NCBI GenBank assembly: GCA_917880885.1
Contig: OU862909.1
Location: 30,626,405-30,690,404 of the forward strand
Source of the DNA: Limnephilus marmoratus
Lineage: Eukaryota; Arthropoda; Insecta; Trichoptera; Limnephilidae
DNA: 64,000 nucleotides
Direction: 5' to 3'
Of this stretch, positions 46,101-58,100 are shown piece after piece. Under the pieces are notes generated by a model that did not search any database, had not been told where the DNA came from, and saw only the letters and a program-made list of their open reading frames with translations. The position numbers and the translations under genes were made by a program. Numbering within the stretch: position 1 is the stretch's first letter; every line of letters begins with the position of its first letter.

Positions 46101-49100
46101 AGCGAGCATTATCGAGTTCACAGCAAATGGTTGGCCGGATAAAAAGTTCTTAAAGGATGATTTATTGAAATTCTGGTATTTTAGGGATAAATTATCGACT
46201 TATAATTCATGTTTATTTTATAATAATAAATTTGTAGTTCCAAGGGAATTAAGGGAAATTATATTGAATTTTTTACATCAATCACATTTAGGCATTGTAA
46301 AATCGAAAAGTCTTGCTCGAAATTATTTTTTTTGGCTCGGAATGAACAATGATATAGAAGTAACTGTGAAACAGTGTGCTCGATGCATGGAATGTTTACC
46401 TACTCCGTGTAAAGTTGAGTTGGCACCTTGGCCAATAAATGGTTTAATCTGGAGTAGATTGCATATTGACTTCATGGGACCGTTGGGAGGTCATAATTTT
46501 TTAATTATTGTTGATGCAACTACAAAATGGATAGACTGTCATGTTGTAAATAAGGTAGATTCGTTTTGTACAATAAAAGTTTTGAAAAGATTATTTTCTA
46601 TGTTCGGAATCCCGGAACAAATTGTAAGTGACAATGGTACAGCTTTCACATCGTCAGTTTTTAAGGAATTTTGTCATAATTATAATATAGAATCATTGAC
46701 TTCAGCTGTACAGCATCCTGCTTCTAACGGTTTAGCTGAAAATGGGGTTAAAACAGTGAAGAATTTTTTGAAAAAAATTATGGTAAATAATAAATTTCCT
46801 ACTGATTTTGAAGATAAACTTTTGACATTTTTAGTTGATATTAGAAATACGCCTTCAATGTCTACGGGCATTGAGCCTAGTACATTAATGTTGGGTAGAA
46901 AGATTAGATCAATTTTTAATACGATTATTCCAATAGTGGATAATGTTGAGAGTCAAGGTTTTAAAGGAATTGACAACACGGTTAAAAACAAAATGTTATT
47001 GAGCCAGCATAAACAGAAAAAGTATTATAGAGGAAGAAAATTTAAAAAGTACTTTGAGGTTGGTTCTAAAGTTTTAACCAGGGATTTAAGAAGTAATGAT
47101 AATAAATGGATTTTAGGAAAAATTTTTAAAAGATTGGGGAATAGGATTTATTTAGTTAAAATTATGTCTACTGGACAAATTTGGAAACGCCACCATGATC
47201 AGATTTCAGAGAGGAAGGTTAGGTGGGGGGAGTGTGATAGGTCTGATGATTTGCTGGACCTGGGTCCACTCTCGGATGTGGACATGACCAAATTTCCTAA
47301 TTCTCCTAATTTTTGCAGGTCACCTACACCATGGGAGGGGAGGTTACGCCCTCGAGGTCAACGCCCACGCTACACGTGAAGAACTAGAATAATTACATAT
47401 ACTATAGAATGGAAATATTTAGATATTTTGTTTTGTATAAATTTGCGAATAAAGAAATGTGTGTAATTAGGTTTTAAGTGTGGGGGTGTGACGTATGTGT
47501 ATGAGGGTGACGGCATGTGAGCGAGATAGCGAGTATGGGAAGTATAAAAGGGATGTACCGCTATTGAGCGCTCTCTCCATAATAATCTGGCAACCAATAA
47601 ACATTGTAACATTAACAGATGTTATATTTACTACCCGATCCCAAGACATCATAATCCTTCAGATTCCTTGGAATCTACCGCGTAGATTCTTCCGTAATTT
47701 TGTAAAAAAAACGAACAAACGGCTGCGCCAACTATGATGTCTTGGGATCGGGTAGTAAATATAACATCTGTTAATGTTACAATGTTTATTGGTTGCCAGA
47801 TTATTATGGAGAGAGCGCTCAATAGCGGTACATCCCTTTTATACTTCCCATACTCGCTATCTCGCTCACATGCCGTCACCCTCATACACATACGTCACAT
47901 TCTACTTAGATTGCTACATCTTCCCATAGTTTCTGACAACTGTCTAATAATATTTCATCCAATTTTTTCTTCTAAAATGCCTCGCGCCTAGTGGCAAAAA
48001 ACCAACACGTTGGTTTACCTGGATACACGCCAAGCGACTATCTACTACCTATCTAGGCGCCAAGCGCGCAGTGCGGCCGGTCGCTAAAATTCGAGAACGT
48101 TCGTTTTACTAAGCTACTCGCTAGGTGACTCGCTAGGCTCTAGGCGCTAAGCAAGCCGTCTGCCTATGCGGACGTGGCCTAAGGCATTAAACCAAGTAAA
48201 ATATGGGACAGTAAATATGTAAAAATCACACAAATCTGACAGGAGATAACGTCCGTTATCCAATAACAATCCCACAAAAGATACGCAATCAATCGGCTGG
48301 TTGTGTCTTAAGTACATTAATATTCTTTCAATAATTAATATTGGAATAATATTTTATTACCCTTGTCACCCAGGAATTCCTGGAAACTGATCTTCCCATC
48401 GTAATCCAAGTCCTTTTCTTTGAGTGTTTGTTCTATAATAATTGGGTGCATTTTTGGATAGTCTTCTGGGTTAAAGAACATGACGAATTCTTTAAAGTTA
48501 AGAACACCATCTTTATTTTCATCAACTGCATTAAACATAACCTTATCTTCTGATATCATCTAAAAAAAAAGCATTATGTGTTAACATGAGAGATAAAATG
48601 AATTACGTAATTTAGGAGGGGGTAGGCATATTTTCATAATTTTTTTTTGGAGATATGGATAATGTTGGTTAATTTATTTCATATACGTGTTATAGCATGA
48701 CATCTGAAGTATTTTTGAAAAAAATTTCAATTAAAAATATCAATAAATAAGTCCGTGAGAGCGAATCTCTAGAGGTGCCTCGAAAAAAAAATTGTTATGC
48801 AATGAACATCATAACTCGTTACCGGATCATTTGAAACAAAAAAGTCAAAATGCATAAGGCGATAAGTTTTCCAAGGTAATCAGGAAAAGTTTTTTTTTTT
48901 ATTTGATTTTTTTTTTGCAGCATGTTGAAGTCAAAAATGCGATTTTTGCTAAAATTTTTCGGTGAATTTGTTATTATAAAATGAAAAAAATTGTAAAAAT
49001 AAAAAAAAACTCTTCCGATTACCTGTTGATTTATGTGTAGAACTAGTGTACAAAATTTCAAAAGGATCGGTCAAGTAGATTTTGAGTTATGATGTTCACG

Positions 49101-52100
49101 GACTACAAAAATTTATTTGCGAAAAAATCGATTTAAAGTTTTGATTAATTTTTGGAGATCGCTGGCAACGGTTAAAATGCATTTTTTTAAAAAAAAAACC
49201 TTTTGATTCACCTTAATTACATTAAAAGGCAACTATTTGCATTGGGGGAAGTGGAAAATATTTCATTCTAAATTTCGATTACGTAAAATTAAAATTAGCT
49301 TTCGTCTTATGAGATTGTACGCCATTAGCTATTAGCTCATTCACTGTCACTTTGGTATGTTGGTATTCCTGATACACTTGAATGTATAACGAACGGCTAG
49401 AAGATTTTGAAGGTACGGGGCACTTTCTTTTGAATCACAAACCATGTGACACAAACCTAGCGTAGCCGCTAAACTACTTGAAAACTGGGATGTTTTTCTT
49501 GCCTTGACGCGAGTAGGCGTTATAAAGGGGCACTTTCTTTTGTATCACAAACCATGTTACACAAACCTAGAATTCCCATGAAGTCTGCTACGCTTTGCTC
49601 TAGCATCTTTTCGTACAGTAACAAGAATACCAACATAACAAAATGACATTTGAAAATAATGTTTGAAAATGGACGGTCTCGTTTCACAGAATGAAAGCTA
49701 ATTTTAATTTTACGTAATCGAAATTTAGAATGAAATATTTTCCACTTCCCCTAATGCAAATAGTTGTCTTTTAATGTAATTAAGGTGAATCAAAAGTTTT
49801 TTTTTAAAGTGCGTATTAACCATTGCCAGCGATCTCAAAAATTTACCAAGTTTTGTTATAATGGAAATATACTTTAATCGAGCATGAGGGCCGGTCGCTT
49901 GAAACGCTGTATGTTCTTTAGTTTTGCTCCAATTTACTTGAAATTTTCACACAATACACAATACTCGACATGTTACATTTAGAAAAAAAAAATAATAAAA
50001 AAAGGGTTTAAAAATCCTATCCCCCCCTTAATGATTAGAAAACCTTTCGATTAACAACAAAATAATACTTTTATAACTCTATGACAATGCAAGTTTCACA
50101 ACTGTCTGAAGGTTGGAAGAAACAAGCTATTCAAAAAAAATGGGTAGAACTAAAAAAATATGGATTTAGGCCTTTTGTATTCACGTCGTAAATAACACAT
50201 ACACATCGCTACTAAAATCCCGAGAACCGCGTCACTTAAAAATTCCGGGACGTCAAAGCTAAACTTTGAATAGGCAAAATTAACCGGCCAACCCGCAGCC
50301 CGCAAGGCGCATGCGGCTCGCGGCACCTATTTAGATGCGACCTGCGGCGCCCTTAGGTGCGGCCCTGGTGCTCTTAGGTGTGGCCCGCGACGCCCTTGGG
50401 TGCAGCCCGCAGCGCGTATCTGTACAATCCAAGTATCTGCGCGGCCTTTGGAAAATTTTAGGTCATCAATGCGGCCCGTGGTACAATTTGGGTTGGCCAG
50501 GCCTGCTCTAAATAGACAAAACATTAAAACATCAAAACTAGACTCTAAGCAAACAAAACTCTAAAACATCAAAACTAGCTTTCATAATCACAATCATTAT
50601 TGTTTGTAGCATTGATCTAAAGCTCAGCATTTTCACAAAATGTTTGATACAAGTTTAGTGACAATGATACTTCGACCAAGTATACCCTAGACAAGCCCTC
50701 TGATAGAAAACATCAGAATAAAAGTAAGCCAGTAACAGTAATTTCGCAATACAACTCTCCTTTCGAATTCCGCCATCTTGCATATGAGTTCACGGCAATA
50801 CACAACTGACCACTGAGTTATCCCGTTGTGTAATTTTTCACACTAACACATCAATAGTTGTTCACGTTTTGGTCTCATGAACAATTTCGACATGCTGTGT
50901 GTATACCGGTGGTTTTCAAAGTGGGGGACATGAGACATTTATAAATTTAATTGGAATTTTTTTAATAGACCTTTTTACATGGGAGTGCGAATTGCTCGCT
51001 GCGAAATGAACAAATTTACAAATTCCAAATACAGCAAAGTAAAGTTCACCTATTTTCATAGTCCAATATATTGTTGACGTATTTAGTTAAGACACTTTTA
51101 CAAATGTTTCATAATTTACTTACCCCACAAAACAGCGACGAGCACACGCCATGTGTCTCGAGTGATAGTGTGTGTTACAATACGACCATATTATGTGATC
51201 TGAATAAGCTTATAATAATGTTTAAAGTAAAATAATGCTTTCCTATGGAATGTAATACGACAATTGGGTTTATTCTCTTTTTCACTTCTATTTTTACACG
51301 TTTTCAAAACACAAGCCACTATTTTTGCCGTGTTATTTCGTAAAATGCACCGATGAGTGCTCGACGCTGGCTCGCAGAAGAATGATGACGTCACATTTTT
51401 TAGATTCATGCGAAGCCATACTCGATCCCAGCCGGTTCCAATGGAACCGGTATGGGGAGGGGGAAATAATACGCTTTTATCGCTTAGGGCAGGTCTATTA
51501 ATATTCATATGTCTATGGCCTGCGCCGCCTCGGGAACCATTTATTGGATAACCAACGCCTCTGCCATAGGTCACCCCAAGTGGTTCGCTACGTTTGGTGA
51601 CTAAGCAGGGGTGCCCGGGTTAATGGAGTGATGTTTGTCCAGGTCTTGGCGGCAGATGCATCGAAAATATTCAAAGGCTTCTATTCTGTTTTGCAAAAGG
51701 TATTAGGCAAAAACTATAATCTTTTTTTAAAGTTTTGAATCAGTTGCTCAAAACATTAAGTTTTTTCGCAAATAATAAATAAAAAAATGACAAAAATTCT
51801 TGGTTACTTAAGGCCTGGCAGTAAGCGCTCAAAAAGAAGAGGAAGGGGAGATATGTTAATAAGAAAGTTAGAAGGAGCGCGCTTATATTAAAAACGATAA
51901 TATTTAAGCGAAAATTGTGAAAATGTTTAATAAAATATGAATCGTTTAAAATACAACAAGAATTTTGCAGGAAATATTTAAATAGCATTTAAAGAAACAA
52001 TGAATTATGATTTTTTTCAATTATTTATAACTAGCTGTTACCCGGCATGCGTTGCTATGCCATTTAATAAAGAAATGGTTTCTCCCTCCGTGTCCTTTCC

Positions 52101-55100
52101 CATTCGTCCCGTTCCCCTTCCGCCCCCCCATTCCTCTCCCGCTTCCTTATCCCCTCTCGCGTTTCCACTCCGCCTCCTCCACCTTCCCTCTCACCACTCC
52201 ACTCCCCCCTTCCCCCGTCCCATAAACCCCCCTCCCGAGTTCCCACCCCCCCCTCCCAGGTTCCCCCCCCCCTCCCTGGTTCTCCTCCAAAATGCACGCA
52301 CTTTTTCATAAATGGGCCTTGAGCCAATATTATTTGGTTTCTGGCATCATTTTGCATTTCACAGGGCACGTCCAGATATCATACGTCAATGCAATGATAC
52401 TATCATTTTTGCTAGAGTATCATATTTATTGATTGCTCCGCCATGTGTAAAGTCTAGACGACATTATGAGTAACGACTGGTCGCGGGAGACTGGCGTAAC
52501 CTAAGAGTTTACAAAACATTGGCAACATGTGCTAGCAGATGTATGGCGGTATTCGTCAAGATACTTAAATCGTTGAGTGTCGGATACTTGTGTAAATACG
52601 TATCCCTGTAATAGAAGGGCCTTACAGATTCTTCGCTATCACTTTCGTCCTCAGGAATACGGTATTCTGACTCCAAGCCATAAGTCTCTGAAATGTATTC
52701 TTTCCAAGTGACAAGATCATTTTGGTCAACATCTACTTCTTCAAATTTTTCTTTGGCTTCTTCTTCAGATAATTTCCTGTAAAAAAATAACGATGTCATT
52801 ATCCATTAATTGGCAAAGTGGGTAGAGAATTTTTCAAGCGGCAAGTGTCATCTATAGTAAATACACCCTACATATATTCTCAGTCCATCTTTAGATCAAC
52901 CTGCTAGAGTTTGAAATTTGGTTCGTATTGCGCATACCCCACCGCCTTCTTCGGTCCCTTCACCTGCGCTGTTACTCCGCCCATAGCTCAGTAGCTCGTG
53001 GGTTGTCGTGTTGTACGCATGCATCTTGAAATTTTAACCCATTCAGACCCCGTGACAAAATGGATATTTATTACTATTTTTTTTAATTTTTCTTTATTCA
53101 TTGCTTTGATGGTAACACACTTTGTGGATTTTTGACCCCATGCTATGCACATACCCGTATTATGGTGGTCCAGTGGCGGCTCGAGCACAATTTCGATGGT
53201 GGGGACTGATATTTTTTATGTGTATAAATAAATATACTTACATGACAATTAACCTCAGTATAATTGAAAACATTCAAAAAACCTACTCTTTTATATTCAT
53301 GAACCTGCACGAGTAGGTATATTTTTTATGTTTTCAATTCTAAAGTCTAAAGTAAATAATTCATTAATTTTTTCGAATAAATATTTATTTTTCTCACAAA
53401 AATATTATTGGATAAGTTACGCACCCAACAAATATAATTCAACCAACTTAGGTTTAGAGCGCCTTTGAGGTAAATTTTCCACCAGAAAAGGCGCTTTAGA
53501 AATAATCCGACCTATATTATTATTTTAATAACAAAATACGAACAACAATAATATGAACGAAAACGAACGCCCAATTATCCATGAGGGGATCCTAGAGTTT
53601 ATCCCCACGAGAATGATACTATGACTCAAACGCGCATGCGCGAATTCGCGAGATCTCTAAGAAACGTATTCAGTACGAATAAAAGATATAAATTTCAAGG
53701 AAAAAATCCCGTGATGTCCCCCAAGTGCGCAGAACGGCTTGCGCAGTGCGCATGGCGGATGGCAACTGCTAGTTTCGAGCCAGAGTCGCGAGTCGCGATC
53801 GTCGAATCGCGTAGTTAGTACGCAACAAGGAAGTGAGCGGAGCGGTCGCATGTTCGTCCGAAGAAACTTTTTCAATTTCGAACTTAAAAATGTTTTGAAT
53901 TGAAATTATAGATTATGTTTCTGCAAACGTTAATAATTACCTTTATGTTAAGAATTAATGTTTGTGAACATAAAGCATTGAAAAAATTCTCAATAGGTTT
54001 CTGAAATATGAAGTGGGGTCTGTCCCCACCGTCCCCTTGAGAAGAACCGCCACTGTGGGGGTCGATTATTCAAACTTCAATGTTTCAGCCGAGTCCTAAT
54101 TCATTATCACTGTCACTAATTGCAAAGCACAGTGAGGAGCACAAAAGAGGAAAGTTGGACATTAATAATTATGATGCATATTTATAAAACAATGGTGTAC
54201 GTATAAAATTACTGAATGTTGGTGTTACTCGTTTAAAATTTTTTGTAGACGGTACACAAACCTCAACTCAATATAATTAATATATTTTATTAGTAAAAAA
54301 AAATATCTGGAGAACCTGATATCTCACAAACATCAAACATCATACAAAAATCGGTGATCACAAAGCACTCTCTTTAGGGTGAATTGCCTATTTCAAAAAA
54401 AAAAATTAAAAATCGGTGATTTGATCATATTTTAGAAAATTTAATATATCGATAGACAATTTGATAAATCTGTTTATTGTAGAACCATTACAATAATTAT
54501 TTAAATTAATAAATAGGCAAAACTTTTGATTGCAGGTAGGTGGAAAATAATAATTAAATAATTTAATTAATTTATTTGAACAGGGGAATTTAATGTGTTA
54601 ACGCGCGTTCAAGCAGCGGACGGGGAAGGGGTGGAGATATATATGCGCGCTCACGGGACGATCTTAAGTTGAACCGAGAATAGTCAACTGATTGGCATTA
54701 GTCAACTGAGGGTCTTCGCATTGAAACGACCATTCAAATGCAAAATAAATGGTTGTAATCGAACTATTCATTTTTGTTCTATGACATAATTATTTATGAA
54801 ATTATACAATTACAGTTGGATTAGGCTTCTTGGTGCATTCATTTTAGACTGGTTATGAGAGAGAAAATCAAGTAGAGTCAAAAGATAATTCAACAAATCA
54901 AAGAAACCAGGTTCCTAGGAATGAGTGAATTCAATATTTAGACTTACATGAACGATCGGAGGATCCAGGACTTAAGTTCATCTCTTGTTATAAATTCATC
55001 CCCATTAATGTCCATTTTCAAAAGCAGTAAACCCAACCTTCTCTTCGATTCTTCAATAGGCAGTTTATCATACTCTTCAGCATCTTTTACACTACCTGAA

Positions 55101-58100
55101 AAATGAAAAAACTCAGTCAAGATTAATAAATCATCATTGCGCTTGCAAATATGCCTATGCGCAAGATTTCATCAAAAAATTTTCAACAAGAAATTTTTTT
55201 TTTAACCGTTTCTCTGCCAAGAGCGAGATTTCTCGCATTCTTGGCCGTGCCCAGCAGGCCGGCCATAGAAAAATAGCGAGTTATCTCGCTATTCTTTGAG
55301 CAAGATTTTATTTTTATTTTTTTTTGTAATTTTTTTATTTTTTTTTTCAAGATTTTCGCCAAGTCATTTAAATATCTTTTCAAGGTGTAATGTTTTTAAT
55401 TTATAAAAATAAGATTTAAAAATGATTTATTTTTATTAAAATTCATGGCCTGCTGTTCACAGCTACACTCCTACATACTGGCATTTAAAAAGTTAAAAAG
55501 CAATCAATCACAGGCCCATTCTATAATAAATACTATCTATATGTAAGTTTAAAAGTTATCACCCATAACTCACTCAAACGCTGTTTATTGACACATCTGA
55601 ATACAAAACTGGAAAGTTATTTGCTTCCCCTGGAAAACTTGGTAAAACTCTCATAGCCAGTATTGCAAGCTAAACGACGAAACACTATCTGTACCGGTTA
55701 GTAACCCATCAAATGTGGTTCTTAAAACCAAGTTTCATAGGTTCAATTATTCTGCTATACTAGCTAAGCACTTATTCGATTATACCACAAGCAACATTTT
55801 CCATTTAAAATTATGGTGAGGGAGATTTTCTAAGACTGTCAAGTTATTCGTAACTGAGTCATCTTGTCTTTTTTAATACCTAATGATATCAATTTCAGTC
55901 AGAACCTCAAATAAAATTTCAAGGCCCCAAGTAGTGTCGGGAGGAATGCAGATTCAGCCAAAGTTAGTTTTTTGCCAAAAACCATGTTTTCACCGCGTTT
56001 TAAGTTGAGAACTTTAATCTGGAAGGTGAAAAAAAGTGCGGAAAGCAATAGAAAAAAAATTTGAAAAAGTAATTAATTTACAATTGCGTTAAATAAAATT
56101 TCACTTCGCGAACCGACACTATGACAGACCGGCGGGTGCCAGCGGGCATTTCATCACTGTTGGTATCCCTGATACAAAGATGAGTTAAATATGATTGTAG
56201 CCGACTTCGTGGGATAACTGATGAGGAGCGTAATTATGAAATTTGTCTAGCGGGCTTGTGTATGTTATCTTTACTTTAAAAAACAGCCTACGTTTTTGAA
56301 TGGTTTGTTTGGCTACGCAGGGTTTGTGTAGCGGGCTTATGTATGTTATCTTTACTTTAAAAAACAGCTTACGTTTTTGAATGGTTTGTTTGGCTACGCA
56401 GGGTTTGTGTAGCGGGCTTGTGTATATTATCTTTATTTTAAAAAATATCCCAGGATTTGAATGGTTTGTCTCCATTCCAGTACCTGATTAGAGGTTCGTT
56501 TACATTATATTATTAATTCTGTTTTTCATAATTACGCGCCTTATTATTTATCCCACGAAGTCGGCTACAATCGTATCTGGCTCTTGTTTGTAGGTCTGGG
56601 ATACCAACATAACAGAGACAAAATGGCGGGCGGAGTGTCATAGTATCGGTTCACGAAGTGAAATTTTATTTATACTTTAAATGGCTGTATCTCCCTCAAT
56701 TTTGCCGAGCGCGCCTTAATTTTTATTCAGTTTCTCCACACTTTTCTCATCTAGAAAGTGCCTTTTTATTAAATTTCCAAACTTTGGCAGAATCTGCATT
56801 TCACCCGTAGTGGCTTTAACCCCTATTGGGCGGCTGGCTACATTTGCGAATGTTCCCCGGAAACGGCGTGAATTTTCAGTTTTGTTACTTAGATATTAAA
56901 ATTCTTATAACTCTGCAATCTGACGATTTAAAGTTTAAAAAAAAATGTGTAATACGAACAATTGTTTAATGTACAGTTAAAAATAATAACAATAAAATGA
57001 TGAGTAGAGGTCAACTAATAAATAAATAAATAAGCTTGTAATTACCTCAAAAAATGTAGCCTTCCCGCAAATAATCAGTCATAGAATAGTAATGGTATAG
57101 TTTATCGTAAAACATAATTAGTATTTGTCATAAATGTACTTTTCCACATAATGTTGTAACAAATTAAAACTTTTTTTTTCAACAAATATACGTAAACAAA
57201 TGATTTTTTCAGTCACTATAAGAAATTGCCCTTCTCACTCACACACATTCAAGTTACTCTGCGTCGGCATTGAAGACAGTGACCACGCGTTAGTTTTGTG
57301 GGACCGGGCGTGTTTTATCAATTAAAAGTTTTGTAGTGTGTGATATATTTTAAAACATTTTGTAGGGCATAAGCAACTTCGGGTGAAATGCAGATCCGGG
57401 CACCACTTGGAAATTTAATAAAAACGCACTTTCTAGATGAGAAAAGTGTGGAAAAGTTGAATAAAAAAGAAATTAAGGCGCGCTCGGCAAAATTGAGGGA
57501 GATACAACCGTTCAAAGTATTTAAAAATTCACTTCGCGAACTGATATTGACAGTTCGTTCGCCATGTTTTCATTGCTTATATTGGATCCCAGACCTAATA
57601 CAGAATTAATAGTACGCCAAAATCACAAACCATATTACACAAACCTAGCGTAGCCGCTAAACCACTTGAAAACTGGGATGTTTTTTTGCCGTGACGCGAG
57701 CAGGCGCTACGAAGGGGGCACTTTCTTTTCTATCACAAACCATGTTTAGCGTATTAGGTTATAAAAAAAATGGCGGGCAGACGCGGGCGAACTGTCAATA
57801 TTACTTTGTAAAGTGAAATTTTAAATACTTTGAACGGTTGTATCTCCCTCAATTTTGCCGAGCGCGCCTTAATTTTTGTTTTATTCTGCTTTTCCACACT
57901 TTTCTCATCTAGAAAGTGCCTTTTTATTAAATTTCCAAGTGGTGCCCGGATCTGCATTCCTCCCGCAACTTCACAGTCACTACACCAATGATGAGTCTGA
58001 ACTCGTTTTTTGGCTCTCGCATAGTGTTTTTACAAACATAACATCGCCGGGATGATGTTTGTCGCTTTGAGTAGACTGTTAGCATTTTAAAACTAAACTG

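Larger units (their letters stand above)
42777..47899 (+). mobile_element. Ty3/Gypsy LTR retrotransposon with inverted terminal LTRs
   Basis: In order: a reversed 76-bp LTR part (42777-42852), the last 34 bp of a forward LTR (to 42884), leader with TGGCGCAGCCG as the likely primer-binding site, gag-pol ORF, polypurine tract (GTGGGGG), a full forward LTR (47487-47651), 82 bp of leader reversed (47653-47734), and a full reversed LTR (47735-47899). The two full LTRs are identical as read. No target duplication is evident. There is no env-like ORF. Confidence 0.9.
42291..48179. mobile_element. Harbinger-like element split by a Gypsy insertion
   Basis: The left end (GACTACGAACGCACAGGCAG, GGCTTAGCGCCTAGAGCCTA) and the right end (TAGGCTCTAGGCGCTAAGCA, TGCCTATGCGGACGTGGCC) are inverted copies. 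TAA flanks both sides (42288-42290, 48180-48182). Without the Gypsy block it is about 770 bp. It also contains a foldback repeat copy at 42515-42710. Confidence 0.65.
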
